Assembly: GCA_016926235.1 (NCBI GenBank)
Contig: JAFGOZ010000498.1
Span: 1 to 28,836, forward strand
Origin: Bacteroidales bacterium
Lineage (GTDB): Bacteria; Bacteroidota; Bacteroidia; Bacteroidales; UBA10428
Direction of reading: 5' to 3'
Length of the DNA: 28,836 nucleotides
Positions within the stretch are counted from its first letter, which is position 1. Each line of letters opens with the position of its first letter. The notes below the pieces were generated by a model, which worked only from the letters and a program-made list of their open reading frames with translations, was not told the origin of the DNA and ran no database searches. The position numbers and the translations under genes are program-made. Positions 8,870 through 17,746 of this stretch are shown in pieces.

Positions 8870-8900
8870 TTATAAAATATTATATATTAGTATTTTATAA
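8870..8900. promoter_or_regulatory. Operator-like inverted repeat upstream of the symporter gene
   Basis: A perfect 10-bp inverted repeat, TTATAAAATA (8870-8879) and TATTTTATAA (8891-8900), with an 11-bp spacer (half-site centres about two helical turns apart). It lies 54 bp upstream of the candidate -7 box of the symporter gene. The pure A/T composition lowers its significance. Confidence 0.25.
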
Positions 8901-8954
8901 ATATTCATCTATTCTTGAGTCTTTATTATTTATATATTTCTTATTGATATTTTA

Positions 8955-8962
8955 TACATTTG
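8955..8962 (+). promoter_or_regulatory. Candidate -7 promoter box (TACATTTG) of the symporter gene
   Basis: TACATTTG matches the Bacteroidota -7 consensus exactly and ends 16 nt before the ATG at 8979. No convincing TTTG at -33; the upstream region is very AT-rich. Confidence 0.4.
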
Positions 8963-8978
8963 TTTTAAACATAAAGCC

Positions 8979-10394
8979 ATGAATTTTACCCTTATTGGTT
9001 TTATCCTTTACCTTATCATTGTTCTTGTAGTAGGATTTATCACCTATAATAAAAATAAGTCCCATACAGATTTTTATATTGCCGGAAGAAAGCTGAATCC
9101 TTGGGTAATGGCTATGTCTGAAAGAGCTTCAGGGGAATCGGCATGGCTTATTGTGGGTTTGCCGGGAGCTGCTTATAGTTTAGGGTTAATGGAGTTTTGG
9201 GCAGCAGCTGGCTGTGTTTCAGGTATATTACTATATTGGGTAATCATTGCCAAAGACTTGCGAGTGCAATCAGATCAGTATAATGCCATTACACTTCCCA
9301 CTTTCTTTGCTGAGAAGTTTGACAGACACAAATCAATAATACGTGTAATTTCTACACTTATTCTTATCTTCTTTTTTACATTTTATTTGGCAGCACAGTT
9401 TAACGGGGCAGGCAAGGTATTGAATGTAACGTTTGGAATATCCAATATTACGGGAATTATCATTGGTACAGCAGTGATCATCTTTTATACCATGATGGGC
9501 GGTTTTTTTGCTGTTGCCTGGACAGATTTTGTACAGGGAATTCTTATGTTTGGAACGCTGGTGATTCTGCCCATTGTTGGTTTCATTGAGTTGTCAAGAA
9601 ATGATATGCCTTTGTTCGACCCACAATATGCAACTCCTGCCAGGAATATTTTTAATGGTCAAACAGGTTGGGCGGCTGTAGCACTTGTTATTAGCGGACT
9701 GAGCTGGGCATTTGGGTATTTTGGCCAGCCTCATTTACTGGTACGTTTTATGGCTATCAAAAACCCGGGAAAAATTAAAAAGGGAAGGATTATAGCTTAT
9801 TCGTGGGCTATACCGGCCTTTACTGGCGCTATGCTTATGGGATTGGTGGGATTTGCTTTATATAGAAATGTGGGTTTAAGCGATGCAGAGAACATTATGC
9901 CCTATATGGCAAACAACCTTCTACCTTCGTGGGTGGCAGGATTACTTATTTCGGGTGCTATTGCAGCCATGATGTCAACAGCAGATAGTCAGCTATTGGT
10001 TATTTCATCATCTGTAATGGAGGATATCTATTACAAGACTTTTAAAAAGAAGGTTTCAGAAAAGTCTTTGCTATTAATGAGCCGTATCATTACAGTAGCC
10101 GTTGGATTATTGGGTTTTATTATTGCAATAACGTCAAAAGATCTTGTTTTTGCTCTGGTTTCGTATGCCTGGGCAGGACTGGGATCTTCATTCGGACCAG
10201 TTTTGATCTGCATACTTAAATGGAAGAAAACGACTGCACAGGGTGTTATTTCAGGCATGCTAACAGGGGCTTTAACGGTTATTATCTGGACAAATATTGA
10301 TGGGCTGAATGGTATGATCAATGCACGTTTTGTTTCATTTGTTTTTGCATTTGCAGCTATTTATATTGTTAGTATAATTACAAAAGCAAAATAA
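8979..10394 (+). CDS. putP: Sodium:solute symporter, PutP (Na+/proline)-like
   Basis: A 471-residue polytopic inner-membrane transporter of the SSS family, about 13 membrane helices, closest to Na+/proline symporters. Diagnostic stretches are FYIAGRKLNPWVMAMS, AAQFNGAGK, TDFVQGILM, GYFGQPHLLVRFMA and AAMMSTADSQLLV. The Ser-Thr pair in MMST corresponds to the Na+-coordinating Ser/Thr of helix 8 in E. coli PutP. In helix 1 the sequence reads SERASGESAW where E. coli PutP has SAGASDMSGW, so the Asp55 position is Gly52 here and an acidic Glu53 follows. Substrate is probably proline or a related amino acid; the Asp-to-Gly change leaves cation coupling and exact substrate open. It is transcribed from a long AT-rich region with an exact -7 box. 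Confidence 0.85.
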   Translation: MNFTLIGFILYLIIVLVVGFITYNKNKSHTDFYIAGRKLNPWVMAMSERASGESAWLIVGLPGAAYSLGLMEFWAAAGCVSGILLYWVIIAKDLRVQSDQYNAITLPTFFAEKFDRHKSIIRVISTLILIFFFTFYLAAQFNGAGKVLNVTFGISNITGIIIGTAVIIFYTMMGGFFAVAWTDFVQGILMFGTLVILPIVGFIELSRNDMPLFDPQYATPARNIFNGQTGWAAVALVISGLSWAFGYFGQPHLLVRFMAIKNPGKIKKGRIIAYSWAIPAFTGAMLMGLVGFALYRNVGLSDAENIMPYMANNLLPSWVAGLLISGAIAAMMSTADSQLLVISSSVMEDIYYKTFKKKVSEKSLLLMSRIITVAVGLLGFIIAITSKDLVFALVSYAWAGLGSSFGPVLICILKWKKTTAQGVISGMLTGALTVIIWTNIDGLNGMINARFVSFVFAFAAIYIVSIITKAK

Positions 10395-10519
10395 TTGATT
10401 TGTTTTATATAGATGATAATTAGGCATTTATAAATTTTTTTAATAGTAATATTCCAAACAATTCTGGTTATTTAATGCATATAATCAACATGTAAAACGA
10501 ATATGTTTGGAGTGCAAAG

Positions 10520-10550
10520 TTGACTGTGGATAAAATATTCTTTATCTTTA
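10520..10550 (+). promoter_or_regulatory. Candidate promoter of the beta-propeller lipoprotein gene
   Basis: TTG at 10520-10522, a 20-nt spacer and TATCTTTA at 10543-10550 (7 of 8 positions of TAnnTTTG). The ATG is 37 nt downstream. Same spacing as the candidates before 5034 and 18730. Confidence 0.35.
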
Positions 10551-10587
10551 CTATTTCATTTTCAATCACTTTACAAAAATATAAACT

Positions 10588-11448
10588 ATGAGAACAATCA
10601 TCTTCTTTTTGCTTGCATCTATTATACTATTTGGATGCAAAAATAAAGCTGGCCTGGAACCTCAGGCTGAAGTTGTTTATCAACTTCAGAAAACCTGGTC
10701 TTCTGATACTATTCTCCGCACACCAGAAAGTGTACATTATGATAATGAACGAAATGTCATTTATGTTTCTAATATTAATTCAGATCCGGGAGGGAAGGAT
10801 AATAATGGCTTTATGTCAAAATTAAGCGTGGATGGGAAAATACTTGAACTTCATTGGGTGGATGGATTGAGTGCACCAAAGGGCATGGATGTTTATGGCA
10901 ACAAACTATATGTCACTGATGTTGATGAATTAGTTGTTATTAATATCGATTCATCTATTATTGTGAAGAAAATCCCGGTTGAAGGATCAGAATTCCTGAA
11001 TGATATTTCTGTTGATAAGAATGGTAAAGTATTCTTTACTGATTCTAAAACAAATACAATTTATACATATAATGACAGCGTTGTTGAGATATGGCTAAAT
11101 AGTGGAATTGAAAAATCAAATGGTCTCTTATGTGAAAAAGAGAGGGTATTATGCGCAGCATCTGATTTGTTATCAATTGATTATGCCACCAAAACTATTT
11201 CAGTAATCAACGATGGTATATCTGGTGGGGATGGAGTAACTGCTATAGGTGATGGTGCATACTTTGTTTCAGAATGGCCGGGTGAAGTATATATCGTTAA
11301 ACCTGACAGTTCAATGGTTTCATTGTTGAATACACGGGATGATAAAACCAATTCTGCTGACATTGATTATATCCAGAAAGACAGTCTTTTACTGGTACCT
11401 ACATTCTTTAAGAATTCTGTGGTTGCCTATAAATTGGTAGTTAACTAG
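10588..11448 (+). CDS. SMP-30/NHL-like beta-propeller lipoprotein
   Basis: A 286-residue predicted lipoprotein: short signal peptide with lipobox ILFGC, Cys17. The mature part reads as a six-bladed beta propeller of the SMP-30/gluconolactonase/NHL type, with repeated blade patterns such as PESVHYDNERNVIYVSN, APKGMDVYGNKLYVTDVD, FLNDISVDKNGKVFFTDS, SNGLLCEKERVLCAAS and GDGVTAIGDGAYFVSEWPG. The Asn-Asp and Asp-Ser turns at blade starts are where metal-binding SMP-30 members carry ligands, but catalytic activity cannot be claimed. Location is periplasmic or outer membrane. It lies 193 bp after the symporter gene with its own candidate promoter, so it is probably a separate transcription unit. 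Confidence 0.82.
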   Translation: MRTIIFFLLASIILFGCKNKAGLEPQAEVVYQLQKTWSSDTILRTPESVHYDNERNVIYVSNINSDPGGKDNNGFMSKLSVDGKILELHWVDGLSAPKGMDVYGNKLYVTDVDELVVINIDSSIIVKKIPVEGSEFLNDISVDKNGKVFFTDSKTNTIYTYNDSVVEIWLNSGIEKSNGLLCEKERVLCAASDLLSIDYATKTISVINDGISGGDGVTAIGDGAYFVSEWPGEVYIVKPDSSMVSLLNTRDDKTNSADIDYIQKDSLLLVPTFFKNSVVAYKLVVN

Positions 11449-11495
11449 GCGCAGGTTTTTGTCGGGCCTGGTATATCCCGTCGCATGAAGGGAAT

Positions 11496-11511
11496 TGCAA
11501 TGATCATTGCA
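11496..11511. repeat. 16-bp perfect palindrome in a convergent intergenic gap
   Basis: TGCAATGATCATTGCA is its own reverse complement over all 16 bases. It lies 48 bp after the stop of the beta-propeller gene, between convergent genes, and is followed by a run of 9-bp repeats and a terminator. It may be a protein-binding site or the base of a structured 3' end; role unknown. Confidence 0.5.
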
Positions 11512-11522
11512 TCAAAGACCTG

Positions 11523-11559
11523 AATTTGTGATAATTCGTGTAATTTGTGTAATTCGTGG
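11523..11559. repeat. Degenerate 9-10-bp tandem repeat (AATTYGTGT unit, 4 copies)
   Basis: Four successive units start at 11523, 11533, 11542 and 11551: AATTTGTGAT, AATTCGTGT, AATTTGTGT and AATTCGTGG. T and C alternate at the fifth base. Located in the convergent gap before the terminator hairpin. Confidence 0.6.
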
Positions 11560-11580
11560 ACAACATCGTTTTAAACAAAA

Positions 11581-11611
11581 AAGGCCATTCATCGGGTTAA
11601 TGAATGGCCTT
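11581..11611 (-). terminator. Intrinsic terminator of the CotH-like gene
   Basis: Perfect 12-bp stem AAGGCCATTCAT/ATGAATGGCCTT with a 7-nt loop, 37 nt beyond the stop codon of the minus-strand gene. On the minus strand the stem runs into TTTTTTGTTT, a good U-tract. The plus-strand exit is not T-rich, so it mainly serves the minus strand. Confidence 0.85.
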
Positions 11612-11648
11612 GTGTATTTGGGTTTAGGTTACAGGTTAAGGTCAATAT

Positions 11649-14600
11649 TTATTTAATAATTAGCAACTTAATCGTTTGTATTAAATCCTTTTCTTTAAAT
11701 ACACGAACAAAATAAATCCCTCGATTCAATTGCTGTGTATTAACATTTGTTACGGATGCGTTCATCCATACTCTTGGATACACAATTATACCACTTAAAT
11801 CGATAATTTCAAAATAAAATGGAGAAGAATTTATATCTGTTTTATCAACTGATATAAAAAACTGTGTGGAGGATGGATTTGGATATGCAGTGATTACAGG
11901 CTTTTGAGCTATTTCAGCAGGTTCAACACCAATGATCAGTTCATCCGGATTGTTTGGAGCGCCCGGGGTAATATTCTTCATTTGGAGCCAACTACCCGTT
12001 CCATCTGTATATTTTCCGTAGGAATAGTCTTCATATAAACGCTCATAGGTAATGGAGTCCAGAACACGGAGGGTGTCACCCATTTTTTGCGACAACATCA
12101 GGGATTCTCCCTGCCTGTTTGCCTTAAAAGGCGTATGAAGCGGACCGTCAAGATATTCACCATCACAATAAAATACTTTAAAGCCATTCGCAGGAATACG
12201 TGTTGAATCGGGTATCGAATACCGTGTTGGCCAGGTATAATCATCTGAAAGGAAGCAGCTTACAAGATAAACATCCTGGCTTGAACTATTATATAATTCA
12301 ATAAATCCGGAATTTTCTCCCTGTTCATCTTCAAACAGGTTGGTATTTGTGGCTATCTCATTTATAAATATACCGTCAATTTGCTCGTTTAATGCTTCAA
12401 ACACAGGGCGCAACGAAATATTGAAGCTTGTATCGCTATGTAGTTCAATATTTTCGCTGTATATTCCTCCGCTCGATTCATTTACAGAAGTATAGCTAAG
12501 TGTGAGGTCAAATCCCATATCCGTACTGGTTGCATTTGCCTGGTGTACTTCGCATGAAATTATATTATCCCCATCTACAAATGCATCCTTGCTTAGCTCA
12601 GTATAATTAAAAGAATTTTCAGCAGGATTTGACATAGTGCTTGCTGCATAGTCAGTAAAAGCCACTGTCCCTGCATTTATATTAAAACGGCATACTTCAG
12701 TTCCGTTAACGTACACGATAGCTCCATCGTCACAAAGAATACCAAGATTTATATCCTCCATCAGGGATGTATCTGCAATATAAATGGTTTTACGGAACAG
12801 GGCCGTTGGTGTTTTATTATTAGGATCTGCACCATATGATATAGTTGTATTTTCATCACCATCACCATATCCAAGTTGGCCATTCCCACTTTCCCATTGC
12901 GAATCATCATATATTGATGTATTCCAGTTGGCAGGATATGCAATTGCTGTATCCTTATATTTCCATTCGCTTTCGGCCGGAATTGCAGTTGTAGTAATGG
13001 TTTGACTGTTGTTTTCCCAATGGGAGAATCTGTATCCTTTTTCTGGTTTGGCTTTTATTGAGAGAGGAAGTTCTTTATATGTAGACATTTTGAAAGGATA
13101 ATGCTGAATAACGGCATTGTTTACCTCAACCTTTCCCTGTAGTATATTTTCATTGGATATTGCAACGGTAACTTTATCTGATGTTAGATTAAAGTACGTG
13201 TCGAAGTAATTTTGCATAAAAATGTAGCGATAGTTATACTGATCTCTCAGGGTTGATATCCATCCATTCCATGTATCAACATTACGGCCATATTTGGCCT
13301 GGTTATATGGTATTTCGGTCTCAATAACTTCTGAAAGGCTGTCCAGGACAAAGTCACACCAGTCAGGATGAAAAGACGAGTGCATTTGGGTAATAAAGGT
13401 TTGAAGAAATTGCTTTTTAAATCCTTCGTTTTCCATCAGCTTTTGAAAAAGCAGAGTAGACCAGGGTTCTGTAACATCAAGATTATCAATTAACTTTTCA
13501 AATGTGGGGTGATCTGCTACAGTACGGCGAAAACCTAAGCCATAATCGGTATCAAATAAGATCCAGCGCCACTTGCCACCATTCTTTTTACGCCAGTATT
13601 TGATGTTGTTTTGTGGCCAGTCAGCATTTCCGATGTATATTTCAGCTACGTTATAATTAATATATTCCTGAATATCAATCTGGTTTGCAACCCATTCATA
13701 ATTAGCATCATTAGCCATGCTATTTGATGTAATGAATGAGATAATTGCATTGTAGTCAGTATTTGTGCCCCTGATAATTTCTGCATTCCTCTCCAGAAAA
13801 TCAATTGTATCACTCTTGATGTTATAGTTGGACAGAAAGTAATCTTCATCGACTTTCTCGCGTATATTCATAATGCCACGGTATTTACCGTTGAAGTAAA
13901 CTATCACTGGCTGATAGGATTGGTAGTCCAGATCCATCGAGCCTTTGACCAGGGCCTGTATAAATGCATCCCTGAGGAGGGTCTGGTCCTGGTCGTTTCC
14001 GGAATTTCTTAAAAGCAGGGATTTAAAACTTCTGAGGTTAGGCTTTTCTGTAAAGAATGGATAGTCAAAATCATTGTTGTCGTATTTACTGCGAGCGTAT
14101 AATGATATTGATTTTTGATCACGCCCCCGGGTACATCCTCCGGACATTTTTACGCCTATGGACTGGGAAATTTGTTTTACGCCTTGTGCATCAAAATATT
14201 CGAAATACGCTGCGCGCTCCCAGTCCTGGTACCAGTTGGCCGGACTACCCCCACAATAACCAGTTGTACCATTTGTTCCCATCACATGTATGCCAATTAC
14301 ATCATCGTAGAAGTATTCCGGATTGAAGGAGAGGGAGACCACAGGCAATGAAAATGGGTGTTCATTAATGAAATAAGTATTTGCATAAGTTTTACCCGGA
14401 AGAAACTCAGACGGATAGGTTCTCGTTTTTAATATGCCTGTTGAAGAAATTGTAACAGGTTGTGAATAGGATGCAGAATTAGATTTTGGAACAGAACCAT
14501 CTGTAGTATATTTTATTGCATTGCCAGTAAGGGTAATACTTTGTGCTGATGTGTATCTGCCGGCTGGTATTTCGTATTGGGCATGGAGGCTTTGTTCAAC

Positions 14601-15089
14601 AGACATATTAACATTATTGGCACTGCCGGGGGTTGGAGTGGAACAGTAAAGCCACTCATTTGCAACCAAAGGGTTTCTTCCGAATGAGATATCCGCAAAT
14701 TGCTGATAGTACTCCACAGAACTTATTATCTCTCCAGTTGTATTGCTTAAATAAAGAACTTCTCCGTCTGCGCTTAACCCAAAGTTGGTGTGCTTTCCGG
14801 TATTCATTTTATCACAGAAAACAGTATAATATTGCCCGGCTGCGAGCGTATAGGATGGAAACTGCCACATCATCAGGTTGTTAACATCATCTGAAAGGTA
14901 GTAAGAAGAAAGGTTAACAGATGAGCTGCCACTATTATAAATTTCTACCCAGTCCTCAAAATTGTAGAAATCTGTCTCAATAAGAGTTGTGGCATTGGTA
15001 GCCATTATTTCATTGATGATAAGCTGTGACCTGATTGGATTGGATGAAAGTAACAGCACCAGCATAATCGCCGCTCGTAAAATCTTCAT
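11649..15089 (-). CDS. T9SS-exported CotH-kinase-family protein with lamin-tail domains
   Basis: A 1146-residue secreted multidomain protein. Order: signal peptide (1-21); lamin-tail domain (about 22-150, INEIMATNATTLIETD); a chitobiase-like/FN3 segment (about 170-240, KYTTDGSVP); a CotH kinase domain (about 245-660); a short FSHWEN module; a jelly-roll region (LGYGDGDENTT ... GILCDDGAIVYVNG); a second lamin-tail domain (about 905-1030); and a type A T9SS sorting domain (YPNPSSTQFFISVD ... GIYFVRVF). Putative catalytic residues are Asp490 in NADWPQNNIKYWR and Asp513 in WILFDTDYGLGF; their 23-residue spacing agrees with the Asp228/Asp251 pair recalled for B. subtilis CotH. CotH proteins are atypical protein kinases in spore coats; here an extracellular or cell-surface role is inferred. 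A -7-like TATATTTA (15113-15120) lies upstream. It has its own terminator. Confidence 0.9.
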   Translation of the reverse strand: MKILRAAIMLVLLLSSNPIRSQLIINEIMATNATTLIETDFYNFEDWVEIYNSGSSSVNLSSYYLSDDVNNLMMWQFPSYTLAAGQYYTVFCDKMNTGKHTNFGLSADGEVLYLSNTTGEIISSVEYYQQFADISFGRNPLVANEWLYCSTPTPGSANNVNMSVEQSLHAQYEIPAGRYTSAQSITLTGNAIKYTTDGSVPKSNSASYSQPVTISSTGILKTRTYPSEFLPGKTYANTYFINEHPFSLPVVSLSFNPEYFYDDVIGIHVMGTNGTTGYCGGSPANWYQDWERAAYFEYFDAQGVKQISQSIGVKMSGGCTRGRDQKSISLYARSKYDNNDFDYPFFTEKPNLRSFKSLLLRNSGNDQDQTLLRDAFIQALVKGSMDLDYQSYQPVIVYFNGKYRGIMNIREKVDEDYFLSNYNIKSDTIDFLERNAEIIRGTNTDYNAIISFITSNSMANDANYEWVANQIDIQEYINYNVAEIYIGNADWPQNNIKYWRKKNGGKWRWILFDTDYGLGFRRTVADHPTFEKLIDNLDVTEPWSTLLFQKLMENEGFKKQFLQTFITQMHSSFHPDWCDFVLDSLSEVIETEIPYNQAKYGRNVDTWNGWISTLRDQYNYRYIFMQNYFDTYFNLTSDKVTVAISNENILQGKVEVNNAVIQHYPFKMSTYKELPLSIKAKPEKGYRFSHWENNSQTITTTAIPAESEWKYKDTAIAYPANWNTSIYDDSQWESGNGQLGYGDGDENTTISYGADPNNKTPTALFRKTIYIADTSLMEDINLGILCDDGAIVYVNGTEVCRFNINAGTVAFTDYAASTMSNPAENSFNYTELSKDAFVDGDNIISCEVHQANATSTDMGFDLTLSYTSVNESSGGIYSENIELHSDTSFNISLRPVFEALNEQIDGIFINEIATNTNLFEDEQGENSGFIELYNSSSQDVYLVSCFLSDDYTWPTRYSIPDSTRIPANGFKVFYCDGEYLDGPLHTPFKANRQGESLMLSQKMGDTLRVLDSITYERLYEDYSYGKYTDGTGSWLQMKNITPGAPNNPDELIIGVEPAEIAQKPVITAYPNPSSTQFFISVDKTDINSSPFYFEIIDLSGIIVYPRVWMNASVTNVNTQQLNRGIYFVRVFKEKDLIQTIKLLIIK

Positions 15090-15200
15090 TCTCTTCGTTT
15101 TTATCTAAGGGCTAAATATAGTTATTCTTAGTTGAATGAAGAAGCGTGATACGTATAAAATGATTCAAAAAAAATAGGATCGTTTTGTTATCAAAAGAAA

Positions 15201-15222
15201 AGACTACCCTTAAGGATAGCCT
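15201..15222 (-). terminator. Intrinsic terminator of the beta-helix protein gene
   Basis: On the minus strand AGGCTATCC-TTAA-GGGTAGTCT forms a 9-bp stem (two G-U pairs) followed by TTTCTTTTG, 22 nt after the stop codon of the upstream gene. It separates this gene from the CotH-like gene. Confidence 0.8.
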
Positions 15223-15244
15223 TTCTCCTGAATTTAATCGGGAT

Positions 15245-17566
15245 TTATTTTCGTATTACCCGGGTAACATATGTAGCATCGTTTGTCGTGACTTTTAGCA
15301 AATATATACCCGGCTGCCAGCTACTGCATTCAATCTTTGTTGAAGTATCAATTCTACGGTTTTGGATTACCTTCCCGTCTGTATTAAATATAGAAATATC
15401 CAGTAAAAGCCCTGCATCTGTTTCTATAGTGAAGTATTCAGTAGCCGGGTTTGGTATTACCCTAAATGGTATCGTTTTTACATTACCTGCATTATACAGG
15501 CATATTTTCTCATGAACAAAAACAGAATCGGTATCTGTTCCACAGGTATTTGTTATAGTAAGTGTATAATAACCTTCTTCTATAGCCACTGTTTCTACAG
15601 AGTCGCTGCCGTTGGACCATAAATATGTACTTCCTTTACATTCTCCTCCATCAAATACAACGTAATCATCTTCAATACATAAAATGATTGTATCGTCAGT
15701 AAAATGGATATCAGGTACAGGTGTCACATCAATATAAACAGAGTCTTTACCCATTCCACAGGCATTTGAAGCCACCACAGAATACCACCCTTGTTGGTGT
15801 GCTTCTATTGTTGGTGTTGTAGCTGCATTCGACCATAGATAATCTACATCGTTTTGCGAACCTGCATCCAGGGTTTCGGTTTCACCGCCACAAAGAAAAA
15901 CACTGTCCGGTACAATAACGGCAGCAGGAATAGGTGTAGCTTTTGCATAAATGGAATCATTTACATAGAGGCATATCCCGTTTATGTACACGTGATAAGT
16001 TCCGGGGGCATCCACGACGATCATTTGTGTGGTACTATCATTTGACCACAAATAACTTGCACCAGGATAGTTGCCTGCATCAAGTTCAGCAAATCCTCCA
16101 TGACAAAGGGTTACAGTATCCTGAAGTTCTGTAATGCCAGGAATGTCTATTTCAATTGCCCCGATATCAGGTGTCGCGGTATTCCTTTCATGGTGATAAA
16201 AGTCTATGGGTACATATTTTGATTTGAGGCCTGCGTTATTAATTTCTTTGGCGCAGGCAACAGCGTAAATGGTATCATAAAACAGGGGATCCGTAAAAAC
16301 AGAATTGCTATCAAACCCTGTACTGTCAGTCCATTGTGCAAGAGACTTGAAAGTATTGCCGTGATAGAGCCCAATCAACGAGTCAGTACTATAATAGTTG
16401 TTGTTGTTTATTGTATCGGTTATCCCGTCAGGGTTTTTCTCGAAAGCTATTGCATATCCCCCTGAAAAGTTTGAAAAGATGTTATTGTATATGGTTAAAA
16501 AACCTAACGACCCGGAAGCATTTGTTACATGAAATGCTATAGAAGAAGAAGAAGAAGAATTGGGTCCTATAGACAGTGTATTATTTACAAAATGCTGGTA
16601 GCTTCCGTTTTGCATCTCGATACACTTATCAATTGAACTGCCGTTATACCCTTTAATATGGATTATGTTATTTGTTATATAACCTTCCTGGTTGCTTCCT
16701 GAATACAAAAGGGCAAGGGCAGTCCCGTTCATCATATTGAAGTGGTTGTTTCTGATAGTGTAACCTCTCGCGTTGCTGTAATGTATTGCTTCAAAAGGGG
16801 CCAGGTAGGAAGATTTTGCAAACCTGCAATCCGTAACGCTGGAAAAATAGGTTTTTGCTGCATAAATAAACCCGGATTTGTTTTCAACAAACTGGCAACT
16901 GTCTATCACAATGTTTTCCACATCTTTTCCGGTAGCGCCAGTTATCGATATCCCGGCGCCTCCCTGTATAAACTGTGTATTTTTAAACTGAAGGTTGCTG
17001 CCTTTTGGATTGTTTGCATTCACCAGGTATGAATATCCCCCGGCCGGGCCTTGCAAAACCATATTTTCTAATGAAATATTGGATGCGGTATCCCGTATAT
17101 TCACACAAATGCAATAGAATACATCTTTGCTTTCCATAATTATGTCCTGTAAAATGACATTTTTTGCACCGGCCAGGTCAATAATATAATTATCTGAAAC
17201 ATCGGTAGCGTCATATTCTATCCTGGATGGCCTGTCTTTAAAAAAAGAACGGATAAAAATGGAATAGCCGATTTCAGTTCCATTTATTTGAGTAATACTA
17301 ACCTGTTCTGTGTATAAACTGTCTGCCAGGAGCAAGGTTACATCTCCGCTAATTCCTCTGTTTTTCAGGGCATTAGTTGCCGTTAACAGGGTTAGATAAT
17401 CGCAGGTGTCGACCCCGACAGTATAAACGCCCTGCATAGGAGTAGGCGGTGCTGTCACAGTTATATTACTTGCAGCATGGATAATGTTTACCTGCAGGTT
17501 AAACAGTACAAAAATAATTATTGCCTTTATTATTGAAGGCTTAATAGACAGGTTTATTTGTTTCAT
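15245..17566 (-). CDS. T9SS-exported parallel beta-helix protein with Ig-like repeats
   Basis: A 773-residue secreted protein. After a signal peptide (about 1-31, ending NIIHAAS), residues about 50-470 form a right-handed parallel beta helix of the pectate-lyase/NosD type, with repeated short strands (VENIVIDSCQF, NNIIHIKGYNG, FVNNTLSIG). No catalytic residues were identified, so an adhesin or carbohydrate-binding role is as likely as lyase activity. Three Ig/PKD-like repeats follow (about 485-690), each with a Cys and an (A)YLWSN core: SYLWSNDST, DYLWSNAAT, TYLWSNGSD. The C-terminus is a type A T9SS sorting domain (VIPNPATEYFTIETD ... GIYLLKVTTNDATYVTRVIRK). A run of six identical TCT serine codons lies in the helix domain (16542-16559 on the plus strand as GAA repeats). 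It has its own terminator 22 nt downstream. Confidence 0.85.
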   Translation of the reverse strand: MKQINLSIKPSIIKAIIIFVLFNLQVNIIHAASNITVTAPPTPMQGVYTVGVDTCDYLTLLTATNALKNRGISGDVTLLLADSLYTEQVSITQINGTEIGYSIFIRSFFKDRPSRIEYDATDVSDNYIIDLAGAKNVILQDIIMESKDVFYCICVNIRDTASNISLENMVLQGPAGGYSYLVNANNPKGSNLQFKNTQFIQGGAGISITGATGKDVENIVIDSCQFVENKSGFIYAAKTYFSSVTDCRFAKSSYLAPFEAIHYSNARGYTIRNNHFNMMNGTALALLYSGSNQEGYITNNIIHIKGYNGSSIDKCIEMQNGSYQHFVNNTLSIGPNSSSSSSIAFHVTNASGSLGFLTIYNNIFSNFSGGYAIAFEKNPDGITDTINNNNYYSTDSLIGLYHGNTFKSLAQWTDSTGFDSNSVFTDPLFYDTIYAVACAKEINNAGLKSKYVPIDFYHHERNTATPDIGAIEIDIPGITELQDTVTLCHGGFAELDAGNYPGASYLWSNDSTTQMIVVDAPGTYHVYINGICLYVNDSIYAKATPIPAAVIVPDSVFLCGGETETLDAGSQNDVDYLWSNAATTPTIEAHQQGWYSVVASNACGMGKDSVYIDVTPVPDIHFTDDTIILCIEDDYVVFDGGECKGSTYLWSNGSDSVETVAIEEGYYTLTITNTCGTDTDSVFVHEKICLYNAGNVKTIPFRVIPNPATEYFTIETDAGLLLDISIFNTDGKVIQNRRIDTSTKIECSSWQPGIYLLKVTTNDATYVTRVIRK
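16542..16559. repeat. Trinucleotide microsatellite (GAA)x6 inside the beta-helix gene
   Basis: Six perfect GAA units (TCT on the coding strand) encode six consecutive serines in the beta-helix domain. Slippage would add or remove serines without changing frame. Confidence 0.8.
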
Positions 17567-17685
17567 ATGTGTTAAAATTACGATAAAAGATTAGTGATAT
17601 AATTTATTATAATTTGCTAAAATATACTATTTTGTTTGATTATACACATCATTTACTCATTTTCTAACGGTCGGAGTGAAATATT

Positions 17686-17728
17686 TTAAAAAAGAAACCA
17701 GCAGGATTTCTGCTGGTTTCTTTTTTAA
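17686..17728 (-). terminator. Strong intrinsic terminator of the DNRLRE-protein gene
   Basis: Perfect 19-bp inverted repeat (17686-17704 with 17710-17728) around a 5-nt loop, 18 nt beyond the stop of the minus-strand gene. The GC core is CCAGCAG/CTGCTGG and the arm ends in a T/A run that gives a U-tract in both directions, so it could stop transcription either way. Confidence 0.9.
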
Positions 17729-17746
17729 AGTTTTAATACTCAATTA

